Assembly (NCBI GenBank): GCA_016471375.1
Contig: WGLZ01000040.1
Coordinates: forward strand, 1-43,121
DNA length: 43,121 nucleotides
Reading direction: 5' to 3'
Origin: Cyanobacteria bacterium RI_101
GTDB taxonomy: Bacteria > Cyanobacteriota > Cyanobacteriia > Cyanobacteriales > Microcystaceae
Positions 1 to 8,280 of the stretch are shown in pieces; positions within the stretch are counted from its first letter, which is position 1; the number at the start of each line of letters is the position of its first letter. The notes under the pieces were generated by a model. It did no database searches. It worked only from the letters and a program-made list of their open reading frames with translations, and was not told the DNA's origin. Made by a program: the position numbers and the translations under genes.

Positions 1-2
1 AC

Positions 3-113
3 CGAGTTAACCTAGACGGGGAATGGCAGATTAGTAATCTCAACGAGGAACGTCGTCTCATTATTCACCTTTTAGGCCCCCCTGTTGAGTATTATTACTA
101 CCCATGTAGTTAA
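3..113 (+). CDS. C-terminal end of an unrecognised protein (partial)
   Basis: An open frame enters from the left edge and gives 36 residues before a TAA at 111-113. The peptide ends in LLGPPVEYYYYPCS and contains a charged NEERR run, so its composition looks like real coding sequence. It has no start in the window and I do not recognise the family. The other two forward frames stop within the first 15 bases, which supports this frame. The gene would end about 600 bases before the next convincing gene. Confidence 0.45.
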   Translation, partial: RVNLDGEWQISNLNEERRLIIHLLGPPVEYYYYPCS

Positions 114-289
114 TTATTTATCAACCTGCGGAATGAGGGCCGTAGAATCCCTTAAGCGCCTCTAGGCCCGTTTTAGAAGTTTTTCGGTAACTTTTAATAC
201 ATATTTTCTTGCCCAATCGTTAACCGTCAATCCCTGGGGGGGATTTCCAGTCGCGCTTTGGCAAAAAACGATACAAAAACTAGAAAGAA

Positions 290-318
290 TTGACCAGCCA
301 ACTGAGGAAGGATAGAGT
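290..318 (+). promoter_or_regulatory. Promoter-like element of an apparent non-coding transcript
   Basis: TTGACC at 290-295, a 17-base spacer, then TAGAGT at 313-318. This fits a sigma-70 type -35/-10 pair with a start near 325. No convincing protein gene follows before the terminator-like hairpin at 583-618. Confidence 0.35.
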
Positions 319-324
319 ATTCGG

Positions 325-618
325 AGAGCGCAATCCCGAGGAGACTCACAGCTGAAAAGTTGAGTTGATGCTCAACCGTGATCAAAGTCACTTCCTTGGA
401 AGCCGACGTCTCTTTAGAGAACGCCGGAAGGAGGAAAGGGAAGAAATGGGCTGTTTTTTCCCCAAAACGCCCTAGAAACCCTAAAATCTGTCCTAGGATC
501 GGCAATGGAAACCTTCAAGTCTCGCTAGAAGATCGGCGCTTTTATTGCTTAGCCGGGCCGCCTAAGGCTTCCTTCTCTAAGCGGGCAAAAGGAATTGCCT
601 TCGGGTTTGCCCTTTTTT
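325..618 (+). ncRNA. Candidate non-coding RNA in a gene-free stretch
   Basis: The stretch 114-708 contains no protein I can defend. Overlapping frames on the two strands (227-505 minus, 378-671 plus) give low-complexity peptides without motifs. A promoter-like pair ends at 318 and a hairpin with a T-run ends at 618, so a transcript of about 290 bases is plausible. Internal stems include GTTGAG/CTCAAC near 359-376 and CTTAG/CTAAG near 548-566. I looked for features of RNase P RNA, 6S RNA, SRP RNA and tmRNA and found no convincing match. This is an inference from architecture only. Confidence 0.3.
583..618 (+). terminator. Rho-independent-like terminator
   Basis: GGGCAAA at 583-589 pairs with TTTGCCC at 606-612, with an inner AGG/CCT extension, and is followed directly by six Ts (613-618). 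The T-run is only on the plus-strand side, so it acts on rightward transcription ending before the PhzF gene. Confidence 0.55.
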
Positions 619-708
619 CAGCCTCTGTTAACCAAACAGGGTTTAAAACGCTCAGTAATCCGCTATGCTGATAAAAGCCCCACAATTTCATAATGGCTTA
701 CTAGCTGT

Positions 709-1629
709 ATGCAATATGCTTTCTATACCGTAGATGTTTTTACGGATCAAATCTTTGGCGGCAACCCCCTGGCTGTGTTCCCGGAAGCCGAAGGGCTGAC
801 GGACGCCCAAATGCAACGCATCGCCACCGAGTTTCACTATTCCGAAACCGTCTTTGTCTTTCCCCCGAAGACGGCGACGGGCCATTACCGCCTGAGAATT
901 TTCACCCCCTACAAGGAAGTGAATTTCGCCGGACACCCCACCATCGGCGCCGCCTATCTGCTGTCCGCCATTGGCAAGCATCCTCTCACCGATCCCAAAA
1001 CCTACATCATTTTTGAAGAAGGCGTGGGCTTAGTGCGGGTCGCTCTCTACAGTCAGAACGGCCACCCCTACCAGGCGGCGCTGAAAGTGAGCCAACTGCC
1101 CAAACAGGGGCCGGAGCCGCTCTCCAACCACATCATCGCCGATATCCTCTCCCTCAAAAGCACGAACATTCGGGACGACCAGTATTTTGTTCAGTCCTTC
1201 TCCTGCGGCATTCCGTTCCTGATTGTCCCCGTCACCAACAGCGAAGTTCTCGCCAAGGTAAAAGTCCGCTACGACCTTTGGGATAAGTTCCTCAGTCACC
1301 ACTGGGCGTCCTCGATCTTCCTCGTCACCTGGGACTTCCCTCAAACTAATCCCATTGGAACCATCGATATCCACGCCCGGATGTTCGCGCCCGGTCTCGG
1401 CATCGCCGAAGACCCCGCCACCGGCTCCGCCGTGGCCGCTTTGGGGGGTTATCTCAGCGACCGTCTCGAACCGACGGGCACCTGGAACTGGAAAGTGGAA
1501 CAGGGTCTGGAGATGGGCCGTCCTAGCCTTCTGGAACTCCGCGTCTCTAAAACCAGAGGCGCCATCACCGCGGTGGAAGTGGCAGGCTCTTCGATCATCG
1601 TCAGCCAAGGCGTCATGGAGGTTCCTTAA
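709..1629 (+). CDS. PhzF-family phenazine-biosynthesis-like epimerase/isomerase
   Basis: The 306-residue length fits the PhzF family, whose members have a two-lobed diaminopimelate-epimerase-like fold. The N-terminal lobe has the GGNPLAVF signature (17-24), the SET motif with the candidate catalytic Glu46, and FAGHPT with His76. The C-terminal lobe has the DPATGSA motif. In the family the Glu acts as general acid/base in an isomerisation, but most members outside phenazine clusters have no known substrate. No phenazine gene is nearby, so only the family can be named. ATG at 709 is used because the GGNP motif sits at its normal distance from it. No good Shine-Dalgarno sequence precedes it. It appears monocistronic, with L,D-transpeptidase 86 bases downstream. 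Confidence 0.88.
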   Translation: MQYAFYTVDVFTDQIFGGNPLAVFPEAEGLTDAQMQRIATEFHYSETVFVFPPKTATGHYRLRIFTPYKEVNFAGHPTIGAAYLLSAIGKHPLTDPKTYIIFEEGVGLVRVALYSQNGHPYQAALKVSQLPKQGPEPLSNHIIADILSLKSTNIRDDQYFVQSFSCGIPFLIVPVTNSEVLAKVKVRYDLWDKFLSHHWASSIFLVTWDFPQTNPIGTIDIHARMFAPGLGIAEDPATGSAVAALGGYLSDRLEPTGTWNWKVEQGLEMGRPSLLELRVSKTRGAITAVEVAGSSIIVSQGVMEVP

Positions 1630-1715
1630 CCCCCCGTTTTCCCAGATCTTGCGCTACCCTGTGAGTCAATTTCAGCCTCTGGTCTAGTCTGATTTTCATT
1701 GATTTATCTTCGTCT

Positions 1716-2309
1716 ATGAATCGCAACACTTACTTGTCCTGCCTGGCGGCGCTGGCGGGAGGCTTGGCCCTGACTCTGACTCCCTGGACGCTGGCCGGCG
1801 CCTCTTCTCCCACTGCGCCGGAAACCGCCCCGGCCTCCCCCGGCGTTCAGGCCGCCCCGGCCCCCGGCTCCAATTCCACCGCCAGCGTCGCGGCGCCGTC
1901 TCAAAACCTCGCCACCCACCTGGTGTTGGTGTTGGGCGAGCGCAAAGTTTACGCTTACCAAAACGATAAAGTGATCGCCAGCTATCCGGTGGCGGTGGGC
2001 AAAAAAGGCTGGGAAACCCCGACGGGAAATTTCCAAGTTATTCAAATGACGGAAAACCCCGTTTGGGAAAACCCTTGGAACGGCAAAAAAGTCCCCGCCA
2101 GTCTCAACGGGCCCATTGGCGTCCGCTGGATTGGCTTCTGGTCCGACGGCAAAAATACCATCGGTTTCCACGGCACTCCCAAAAAACAAGAGCACTTGTT
2201 AGGAAAAGCCGTCTCCCACGGTTGCGTGCGGATGCGGAATCCCGATGTGGTGGCGCTGTTTCAACTCGTGCAACCCGGCACGCCGGTGATTGTTAAGCAG
2301 AAAAAGTAG
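1716..2309 (+). CDS. L,D-transpeptidase (YkuD domain), exported
   Basis: The 197-residue protein starts with a signal peptide (hydrophobic core about 8-28) and an Ala/Pro/Ser-rich linker to about residue 65. The YkuD catalytic domain follows. It has the conserved HGT motif (His152) and SHGCVRM with Ser167, His168, Cys170 and Arg172; Cys170 is the expected nucleophile. Such enzymes act in the periplasm, forming 3-3 peptidoglycan crosslinks or attaching proteins to peptidoglycan. No LysM or other wall-binding module is visible, so the linker probably only spaces the domain from the membrane. It lies between PhzF and the convergent glutaredoxin gene with no sign of an operon. Confidence 0.9.
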   Translation: MNRNTYLSCLAALAGGLALTLTPWTLAGASSPTAPETAPASPGVQAAPAPGSNSTASVAAPSQNLATHLVLVLGERKVYAYQNDKVIASYPVAVGKKGWETPTGNFQVIQMTENPVWENPWNGKKVPASLNGPIGVRWIGFWSDGKNTIGFHGTPKKQEHLLGKAVSHGCVRMRNPDVVALFQLVQPGTPVIVKQKK

Positions 2310-2484
2310 TTTTTTTCCCTTGCAAGCTCCCCCTCTTCTCTGGACTACCCGGAGGATGGGGGACTCCTGTTTCAAGACTTCTACAGGGATGTTGGGCAAT
2401 CTACGCTCCGGGGCGCTATCGATCGCTCAGGGTATCGCCCGCAAGCTGTCCCTGAGCTAAGAGAAGACCGCTACAAACCGGCGC

Positions 2485-2808
2485 TTAGGAAGCCAGCGCC
2501 ACCTCTACTTTTTCTTGTAGTTCCCCATTTTGGTAAAGCTCGATCAAAATATCGGAGCCGCCGAGAAATTCGCCATTGACGTAGACCTGGGGAATGGTGG
2601 GCCAGTTGGAATAGTCCTTAATCCCCTGGCGGATTTCGTAATCCGAGAGGACGTCGAAGGTTTCAAAGGGCACTCCGAGGACATTCAAAATCTGTACAAC
2701 GTTATTAGAAAAGCCGCACTGAGGCATCAGTTTGGTTCCCTTCATGAAGACCATAATTTTATGGCCGTTAACCAGTTCGTCAATTCTAGCTTTGGTGTCC
2801 GGGGACAT
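2485..2808 (-). CDS. grxD: Monothiol CGFS glutaredoxin (Grx4/GrxD type)
   Basis: A 107-residue single-domain glutaredoxin. The active-site motif CGFS begins at Cys31 and is preceded by the FMKGT segment (Lys23) that contacts glutathione. The later [18 protein letters not shown] block holds the cis-proline and the glutathione-binding GG. CGFS glutaredoxins bind a bridging [2Fe-2S] cluster as dimers with glutathione and deliver clusters to apo-proteins; they are not general disulfide reductases. No BolA partner gene is adjacent. The gene is transcribed leftward, divergent from the ammonium transporter. Confidence 0.93.
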   Translation of the reverse strand: MSPDTKARIDELVNGHKIMVFMKGTKLMPQCGFSNNVVQILNVLGVPFETFDVLSDYEIRQGIKDYSNWPTIPQVYVNGEFLGGSDILIELYQNGELQEKVEVALAS

Positions 2809-3044
2809 GGAAGAGCCTCCTTAAAGATGGGGATGGAAAGGACTTAAACAACAAAACGCTTGCTTAACCTTAGCAAACAAAGGGCTTGGATCTCAACCGT
2901 CGGCGCCGGAACCGGTAGAGGCGGCAAACTTTAGCGCTTAGTCCTGTTCTGATCGCCCAAGCCGCGCCTCGGGATCAATTGGGGATCAAGGATAGTCTTC
3001 GTGTATTGAATTTTGCGCCTTTGATATCTTCCAAATATTTGTCT

Positions 3045-3086
3045 GTAATCTCGGTAACCAATACTGAAATCAATTTCGGGTATTTA
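3045..3086 (+). promoter_or_regulatory. Possible NtcA-type promoter of the ammonium transporter
   Basis: GTA at 3045-3047, eight bases, then AAC at 3056-3058 is one base from the NtcA consensus GTA-N8-TAC. After 22 bases comes TATTTA at 3081-3086 in the -10 position. NtcA activates amt genes in other cyanobacteria, so context supports the call, but the match is imperfect. Confidence 0.3.
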
Positions 3087-3109
3087 CTTAACTTAAACTA
3101 CCTGAATCA

Positions 3110-4564
3110 ATGTCGTTTCTATCCAAGTATCTCAGAAACTCAGTAAATGGTTTTAAGCTGATGAATCAGTTTGTGTTTGTGACGGCGCTGTTCGGAATTT
3201 GGCTCATCGGCGCCCTCCCGGCGGAAGCCCAGACGGAATTAACGGAACAGATCGCCGCGGCCCAAAGCGCCGCCGACACCGGGTTTTTACTGAACTGCTC
3301 CGGTTTAGTCTTACTGATGACCGTGGGGTTAGCTTTTTTCTACGGCGGCTTTGTGGCCAAGCGCCATGTGTTGAATACCCTGATGATGAATTTCATCGCC
3401 CTGGGGTTAATGGCCGTGGTTTGGCTCCTCTGGGGTTATAGTCTCGCCTTCGCCCCCGGCAACCTGATCATGGGCGGTTTCCAGTGGCTCTTTCTACAGG
3501 GCGTGGGTCTAGAAACGACGGGTTACTTAGAGGGGAGCGCCCCGGTGGACGTTCTTTCCTACGCGCCCACGGTGCCCCACCAACTGTTCATGGTCTATCA
3601 AGCCATGTTCGCCGTCATTACCCCGGCGCTCATTTCCGGCGCCATTGTGGAGCGGACGAGTTTTAAGGCCTATTGTTTATTTCTGGTTCTCTGGCTGACT
3701 CTGGTTTACTGTCCCCTGGCCCATATGGTCTGGGGCAAGGGCGGATTACTGGGATTGACGGGCTTGTTTAAATCGATGGACTTCGCCGGGGGGATGGTGG
3801 TTCACACCTCTTCGGGCATTTCCGCCTTAGTCGCGGCGCTAGTCATCGGTAGTCGGGGCACCTATCCCAATCGGGTGTCCCCGCCCCATAACGTGCCCTT
3901 CATTCTCCTCGGCGCCGGTCTCCTCTGGTTTGGTTGGTTCGGCTTTAACGCCGGCAGCGCCTTGGCGTCCAGTTCCCTAGCGGTTTCGGCCTTCGTCGCC
4001 ACCAATACCAGCGCCGCCATGGCCATGCTGACTTGGTTGTTCCTAGAACAAATTCTGCGGGGTAAACCCACCACCGTCGGCGCGGCTACGGGAGTGGTGG
4101 TGGGGCTGGTGGGGATCACCCCTTCCGCGGGTTTTGTCTCCCCGATGTCGGCGCTGATTATCGGCGTTTTGACGGCTATCGCCTGCTTTTTCGCCATTAA
4201 CCTCAAGGTGCAGATGGGGCTGGACGACAGTCTCGACACCTTTCCGGTTCACGGCGTCGGGGGCGTGGTGGGAACGATTTTCACCGGGATCTTCGCCGAG
4301 CAGAGTATTAACAGCGCCGGCGCTAACGGCTTGTTGGCCGGCAATCCCTACCAACTCATTATTCAAATCGGCGCCGTTATTTTAACCGTGGCCTTCTCCG
4401 CGGTGATGACCTTCATTATTCTCAAACTGATCAGTCTGGTCATGCCCCTGCGGGTGCAACCCGGCGCCGAATTACAGGGCTTGGATTTAACGGAACACGG
4501 CGAGCAGGCCTACGGGGACGACCGCTTCGAGCGCCGGGAAGCGACCGCCTTTCACGAAGGTTAA
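3110..4564 (+). CDS. amt: Ammonium transporter, Amt family
   Basis: The 484-residue protein has a cleavable-looking N-terminal signal (through GALPAEA near residue 39) followed by about eleven membrane segments. Conserved Amt features are the LAFFYGGFV segment of the first core helix, GAIVERTSFKAY with the structural acidic residue, HTSSGISALVAAL with one pore histidine, and DTFPVHGVGG with the second. The hydrophilic C-terminal tail (about 455-484) is the part that usually couples subunits in the trimer. It imports ammonium across the cytoplasmic membrane. No glnB/glnK gene is adjacent. An internal Met at residue 18 could be an alternative start; the upstream ATG is kept because it lengthens the signal region naturally. 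A degenerate NtcA-like box lies upstream. Confidence 0.95.
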   Translation: MSFLSKYLRNSVNGFKLMNQFVFVTALFGIWLIGALPAEAQTELTEQIAAAQSAADTGFLLNCSGLVLLMTVGLAFFYGGFVAKRHVLNTLMMNFIALGLMAVVWLLWGYSLAFAPGNLIMGGFQWLFLQGVGLETTGYLEGSAPVDVLSYAPTVPHQLFMVYQAMFAVITPALISGAIVERTSFKAYCLFLVLWLTLVYCPLAHMVWGKGGLLGLTGLFKSMDFAGGMVVHTSSGISALVAALVIGSRGTYPNRVSPPHNVPFILLGAGLLWFGWFGFNAGSALASSSLAVSAFVATNTSAAMAMLTWLFLEQILRGKPTTVGAATGVVVGLVGITPSAGFVSPMSALIIGVLTAIACFFAINLKVQMGLDDSLDTFPVHGVGGVVGTIFTGIFAEQSINSAGANGLLAGNPYQLIIQIGAVILTVAFSAVMTFIILKLISLVMPLRVQPGAELQGLDLTEHGEQAYGDDRFERREATAFHEG

Positions 4565-4599
4565 GGCTGGTCGTTTTTACAGGGGGTTGGCTTTTTCGC

Positions 4600-4605
4600 T
4601 ATAAT
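4600..4605 (+). promoter_or_regulatory. -10 box upstream of clpR
   Basis: A perfect TATAAT lies 66 bases before the clpR ATG. The best -35 candidate (TTTTAC at 4575-4580, 19-base spacer) is weak. Confidence 0.4.
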
Positions 4606-4671
4606 TTGGGGCTAATACCTAGCCCTAGCGGAACCGACAGCGGTTGCCGTTGACTCCGACTCCCAGCGCCC

Positions 4672-5364
4672 ATGGAAATTAAAGCGGTTCAAAGCGCCTA
4701 TTACGGCGATATGGCCTTTCGCACGCCTCCCCCGGATTTGGAATCCCTCCTCCTGAAAGAGCGGATTGTTTATCTGGGGATGCCCCTCTTCTCTTCCGAT
4801 GAGGTCAAGCAACAAGTCGGTCTAGACGTCACCCAGTTGATCATCGCTCAGTTGCTCTACCTGCAATTCGACGACCCCGATAAGCCTATTTACTTTTATA
4901 TCAACTCCACCGGCACCTCCTGGTACACCGGCGACGCCATCGGTTTTGAGACGGAGGCCTTCGCTATCTGCGACACCATGAGCTATATCAAGCCGCCGGT
5001 TCACACCATTTGTATCGGTCAGGCCATGGGCACCGCCGCCATGATCCTCTCCGCCGGAGCCAAAGGCTGTCGGGCCAGTCTTCCCCACGCCACCATTGTC
5101 TTAAATCAAAACCGCACCGGCGCCCAGGGGCAAGCCACGGATATTCAGATTCGGGCTAAGGAGGTGCTGGACAACAAACGCACCTTACTGGAAATTCTGT
5201 CCCAAAACACCGGGCAAGCGGTAGAAAAGTTAGCCAAAGATCTCGACCGCACCTTCTACCTCACCCCGGAGCAAGCCAAAGAATACGGTTTAATCGACCG
5301 GGTTCTCGACAGTCAGAAGGACTTGCCCAAACCCTTAGTCGGCGCCGGCGCTAACGGGCGCTGA
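4672..5364 (+). CDS. clpR: ClpR, catalytically inactive ClpP paralogue
   Basis: The 230-residue ClpP-fold protein carries the ClpR-specific insertion GTSWYTGDAIGFETEAF (81-97). Aligned to the neighbouring ClpP3, all three triad residues are lost: Ser becomes Gly120 (in GQAMGTAA), His becomes Asn145 (in VLNQN), and Asp becomes Thr194 (in DLDRT). In cyanobacteria ClpR mixes with ClpP3 in the proteolytic core that pairs with ClpC, where it is structural rather than catalytic. It is followed 75 bases later by clpP3, the conserved cyanobacterial order. The stop codon lies inside the first copy of a 21-base direct repeat shared with the spacer. Confidence 0.95.
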   Translation: MEIKAVQSAYYGDMAFRTPPPDLESLLLKERIVYLGMPLFSSDEVKQQVGLDVTQLIIAQLLYLQFDDPDKPIYFYINSTGTSWYTGDAIGFETEAFAICDTMSYIKPPVHTICIGQAMGTAAMILSAGAKGCRASLPHATIVLNQNRTGAQGQATDIQIRAKEVLDNKRTLLEILSQNTGQAVEKLAKDLDRTFYLTPEQAKEYGLIDRVLDSQKDLPKPLVGAGANGR

Positions 5365-5396
5365 ACATAGCCTAATAACGGGCGCTGAGCGTAGTC
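5352..5396 (+). repeat. 21-base direct repeat across the clpR stop codon
   Basis: TAACGGGCGCTGA begins at 5352 and again at 5376, and similarity continues for 21 bases each. The second copy also forms a GGCGCT/AGCGCC hairpin around the GAGCGTAGTCGA sequence seen in other dispersed cyanobacterial repeats. Confidence 0.6.
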
Positions 5397-5439
5397 GAAG
5401 CGCCAATCCCTAATTCCTACCCCCCAATCTCTGAGAACC

Positions 5440-6048
5440 ATGCCCATCGGTGTCCCTAGCGTGCCCTATCGTCTCCCCGGCAGTCAGTACGAGCGCTGGA
5501 TTGATATTTACACCCGCCTCAGCCAGGAACGAATTATTTTTCTCGGTCAAGAAGTCAACGACTCCATCGCCAACCGCATCGTCGCCTTTTTGCTCTATCT
5601 CGACTCCGACGACCCCAGCAAACCGATTTACCTTTACATCAACTCCCCCGGCGGCTCCGTGACCGCGGGTATGGCCATCTACGACACCATGCGCTATATC
5701 AAATCCGAGGTGATTACCATCTGCGTGGGTCTAGCGGCTTCCATGGGCGCCTTTTTATTAGCCTCCGGCTCTCCGGGGAAACGTTTGGCTCTACCCCATG
5801 CCCGCATCATGATCCACCAACCCATGGGCGGCACCGGGCGCCGTCAGGCCACGGACATTGATATTGAAGCCAGGGAAATTCTCCGTATTCGCCAGCAATT
5901 GAATGAAATCATGGCGGAACAAACGGGCCAGACCCTGGAGAAAATCGCCAAGGACACGGACCGGGACTATTTCCTCTCCGCCGCGGAAGCCAAGGATTAC
6001 GGCTTAATTGATAAAGTGATTGAAAGCACCCCCACTCCTGTCCTTTAA
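5440..6048 (+). CDS. clpP3: ATP-dependent Clp protease proteolytic subunit, ClpP3
   Basis: A 202-residue ClpP serine protease with an intact triad: Ser101 (GLAASMGAF), His126 (MIHQP) and Asp176 (DTDRD). The short N-terminal extension and location directly after clpR identify it as the ClpP3 partner of the mixed ClpP3/R ring, which degrades substrates fed by a Clp ATPase in the cytoplasm. The psb32 start follows four bases after its stop, so clpR, clpP3 and psb32 are probably cotranscribed. Confidence 0.95.
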   Translation: MPIGVPSVPYRLPGSQYERWIDIYTRLSQERIIFLGQEVNDSIANRIVAFLLYLDSDDPSKPIYLYINSPGGSVTAGMAIYDTMRYIKSEVITICVGLAASMGAFLLASGSPGKRLALPHARIMIHQPMGGTGRRQATDIDIEAREILRIRQQLNEIMAEQTGQTLEKIAKDTDRDYFLSAAEAKDYGLIDKVIESTPTPVL

Positions 6049-6052
6049 TCCC

Positions 6053-6742
6053 ATGCGTCTTACTCCCCCGCCCCTGTTTTTCGCTTGGTTCGCCGCTTTA
6101 TTTTTGCTCTGGACTCCCGCGGCGCTGGCTACGGGGATTTACGACCTGCCCACCCTCGGCGCCGGCTCTAACACTTACCTCCTCGACCCCGCCGAAGCCA
6201 TCAGTCGAGCCAATGAAGGCCGCCTCAACGGCGACCTGAAAAAACTGGCCCAGAAAACCGGGCAGGAAGTCCGTTTTGTGGTCATTCGCCGCTTGGATTT
6301 TGACCAGACCATCGAGGGCTTTACGGAACAACTCTTTAGCCGCTGGTATCCCACTGCGGAGGAGCAAAGCAACCAAACGCTTCTAGCGATGGACACCCTT
6401 ACCAATAGCGTCGCTCTCCAACGGGGAACGGCTGCCCAGGCGCAGGTCACAGACGACATCGTCGATAGCCTGATCCGGGAAACCATCGCGGTTCCCCTGC
6501 GGGACGGCGCTAAGTATAACCAGGCGCTGATTGAAGCGGAAAAGCGCCTCGGCGCCGTTTTAGCCGGTCAACCGGATCCCGGGCCGCCCCAGGTGGCGGA
6601 GATTAACCTAGAGGGCACCTTCGCCAGCGCCGAAGAAACCGACGACCGGAGCGCCACCCTTTGGGTGGTGGTTTTGCTCGTTCTGGCGACCTTGATTCCC
6701 ATGGCGACATATTTTTGGTACGCCGGAATTCCGGGACGTTAG
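6053..6742 (+). CDS. psb32: Psb32-like TPM-domain protein (photosystem II repair)
   Basis: The 229-residue protein has a signal peptide (about 1-25, ending PAALA), a TPM domain over about residues 30-180 (VRFVVIRRL, LFSRWYP, LLAMDT, VALQRG), and a single C-terminal membrane helix (about 204-225). This is the layout of Psb32, the cyanobacterial counterpart of plant TLP18.3, which faces the thylakoid lumen and supports photosystem II repair. The ATG at 6053 is preferred over an upstream in-frame start inside clpP3 because it opens directly on the signal peptide and lies four bases after the clpP3 stop. Linkage to a Clp protease fits a protein-turnover role, though that is inference. Confidence 0.85.
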   Translation: MRLTPPPLFFAWFAALFLLWTPAALATGIYDLPTLGAGSNTYLLDPAEAISRANEGRLNGDLKKLAQKTGQEVRFVVIRRLDFDQTIEGFTEQLFSRWYPTAEEQSNQTLLAMDTLTNSVALQRGTAAQAQVTDDIVDSLIRETIAVPLRDGAKYNQALIEAEKRLGAVLAGQPDPGPPQVAEINLEGTFASAEETDDRSATLWVVVLLVLATLIPMATYFWYAGIPGR

Positions 6743-6752
6743 CGAATAGATT

Positions 6753-6850
6753 GACCACCCCGCGCCTCCACGGGGGGCAATTTATCGCAAATCAGCCGTT
6801 GTCGCAGTTCCCCTCCCTTGGAGGGATGGCGGGCGTCGCCTGACGGGGGG
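6753..6850 (-). repeat. Degraded copy of the 38.5/39.9 kb dispersed repeat
   Basis: The segment with TTGACCACCCCGC, GCAGTTCCCCTCCC and GCCTGACGGGG matches, in reverse orientation, the repeat at about 38,560-38,695 and 39,899-40,030. It lacks the inner CCTTCGGGGCACCCC part. The rest of 6743-6984 contains nothing I recognise. Confidence 0.6.
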
Positions 6851-6984
6851 TCAAACTGTGGAGAGGTATAAACAACTCGGGACGGCTACAGCCCAAACCC
6901 TGGATTCGGGGACTGTCGAAAGCCCTCGCTCGCTCGACTGCATACCGCTATAGGTTAAAGGATTTAGTCTGGTTCAATCTAGAT

Positions 6985-7959
6985 CTAAGCCATGATTTTC
7001 TTCACCGCTTCCACAATTTGAGGCGGTTGGACAATGGTCAGCCGTTCCAGAGCGCCGTTGTAGGGCGTGGGAATATCTTGAGAAGAGAGACGCACCGGCG
7101 GCGCGTCGAGTTCGTCAAAGTAGTGGTCGTTAATGAGGGCGATTAACTCCGCCGCAATGCCCCCAGTTTTCATGCACTCTTCCACGATGATCACCCGGTG
7201 AGTTTTGCGAATCGAAGCGCCGATGGTTTCCAGATCGAAGGGTTTGAGGGCAATTAGGTCGATAATCTCCGGGTCGTAGCCGTCTTTTTCCAGTTGTTTC
7301 AGCGCCTGAAGACAGTGGTGGCGCATCCGAGAATAGGTCAAAATGGTGACGTCTTTCCCGGGTCGCACAATTTCCGCCCGGTCGAGGGGGACAATATATT
7401 CGCCGTCGGGGAGGTTTTCCTTGAGGTTGTAGAGGAGGACGTGCTCGAAAAAAAGCACCGGGTTATCGTCCCGAATGGCGGCTTTGAGTAAGCCCTTGGC
7501 GTTGTAGGGAGTGGAGCAGGCTACGATTTTTAACCCCGGCACGGCGTGGAAATAGGCTTCGAGGCGCTGGGAGTGCTCGGCGCCCAACTGACGTCCGACG
7601 CCGCCGGGGCCGCGGATCACCAAGGGAATTTTAAAGTTGCCGCCGGAGGTGTAGCGCAACATCCCGGCGTTGTTGGCGATTTGGTTAAAGGCCAACAGGA
7701 GAAAGCCCATATTCATCCCTTCGATAATGGGCCGCAGACCCGTCATCGCGGCGCCGACGGCCATGCCGGTGAAACTATTTTCGGCGATGGGAGTGTCCAG
7801 CACCCGCCATTCCCCATATTTGTCGTATAAATCCTTGGTGACCTTGTAGGAGCCGCCGTAGTGGCCCACGTCTTCCCCCATCACCAACACCGTGTTATCC
7901 CGACCCATTTCCTCGTCGATAGCTTGACGGAGCGCGTTAAATAAAAGTGTTTCTGCCAT
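6985..7959 (-). CDS. pdhB: Pyruvate dehydrogenase E1 component, beta subunit
   Basis: The 324-residue protein starts [18 protein letters not shown]. The family blocks [46 protein letters not shown] and the C-terminal transketolase-like domain ([21 protein letters not shown]) are all present. E1-beta pairs with E1-alpha to bind thiamine diphosphate and decarboxylate pyruvate, feeding acetyl-CoA synthesis; the alpha gene is not in the window. The frame stays open for 41 codons upstream of Met at 7959, but that part reads through a dispersed hairpin repeat and is not family-like, so it is excluded. Confidence 0.95.
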   Translation of the reverse strand: MAETLLFNALRQAIDEEMGRDNTVLVMGEDVGHYGGSYKVTKDLYDKYGEWRVLDTPIAENSFTGMAVGAAMTGLRPIIEGMNMGFLLLAFNQIANNAGMLRYTSGGNFKIPLVIRGPGGVGRQLGAEHSQRLEAYFHAVPGLKIVACSTPYNAKGLLKAAIRDDNPVLFFEHVLLYNLKENLPDGEYIVPLDRAEIVRPGKDVTILTYSRMRHHCLQALKQLEKDGYDPEIIDLIALKPFDLETIGASIRKTHRVIIVEECMKTGGIAAELIALINDHYFDELDAPPVRLSSQDIPTPYNGALERLTIVQPPQIVEAVKKIMA

Positions 7960-8035
7960 AGGATTGTCGCTGAGAGTTGGGAAAATGAAGGTGCGTTTAC
8001 GGTCTAAACCCCATCCAAATTGAAAACCATAGCTC

Positions 8036-8126
8036 GACTCCCCCTCTTGGGAGGGGGCTGGGGGGTGGGTTCTAACCTCCAAACCTAGGGTAAACCCACC
8101 CCTAACCCCTCCGAGGGAGGGGAACC
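8036..8126 (-). repeat. Two-arm hairpin element in the pdhB leader
   Basis: Two G/C-rich arms of about 35 bases are inverted relative to each other around a 21-base centre. The arms nearly match those of the element at 25,667-25,749 in opposite orientation, while the centre differs. It lies about 75 bases upstream of the pdhB start. Confidence 0.7.
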
Positions 8127-8238
8127 GGAAACTTCGGATTCTAAGTTAGACGCAGTTTAACGATGACTGCCAAGGATTTTATCGGTTTTCGGCGCCGGAG
8201 TCATCCGACCGGGAAGCTAAGCCCCTTTACCGGCGCGA

Positions 8239-8244
8239 TATAAT
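8239..8244 (+). promoter_or_regulatory. -10 box of the small membrane protein gene
   Basis: A perfect TATAAT lies 37 bases before the ATG at 8281. I see no good -35 at 17 bases upstream. Confidence 0.45.
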
Positions 8245-8280
8245 CGGCCCATTATTGTTTTGACCGAGACTGCCCGCGCC

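Noticed and set aside
227-505. 92-codon minus-strand frame near the left edge
   Set aside because: Hydrophobic but motif-free, overlaps an opposing frame, and its upstream end lies inside the candidate RNA; looks like chance.
378-671. 97-codon plus-strand frame
   Set aside because: Basic, low-complexity peptide that reads through the terminator-like hairpin at 583-618.
2850-3109. Glutamine riboswitch before the ammonium transporter
   Set aside because: The conserved glutamine-RNA core was not found; only a degenerate NtcA-like box is visible.
7960-8082. 41-residue N-terminal extension of PdhB
   Set aside because: Part is repeat-derived and the rest lacks similarity to E1-beta N-termini; normal start is 7959.
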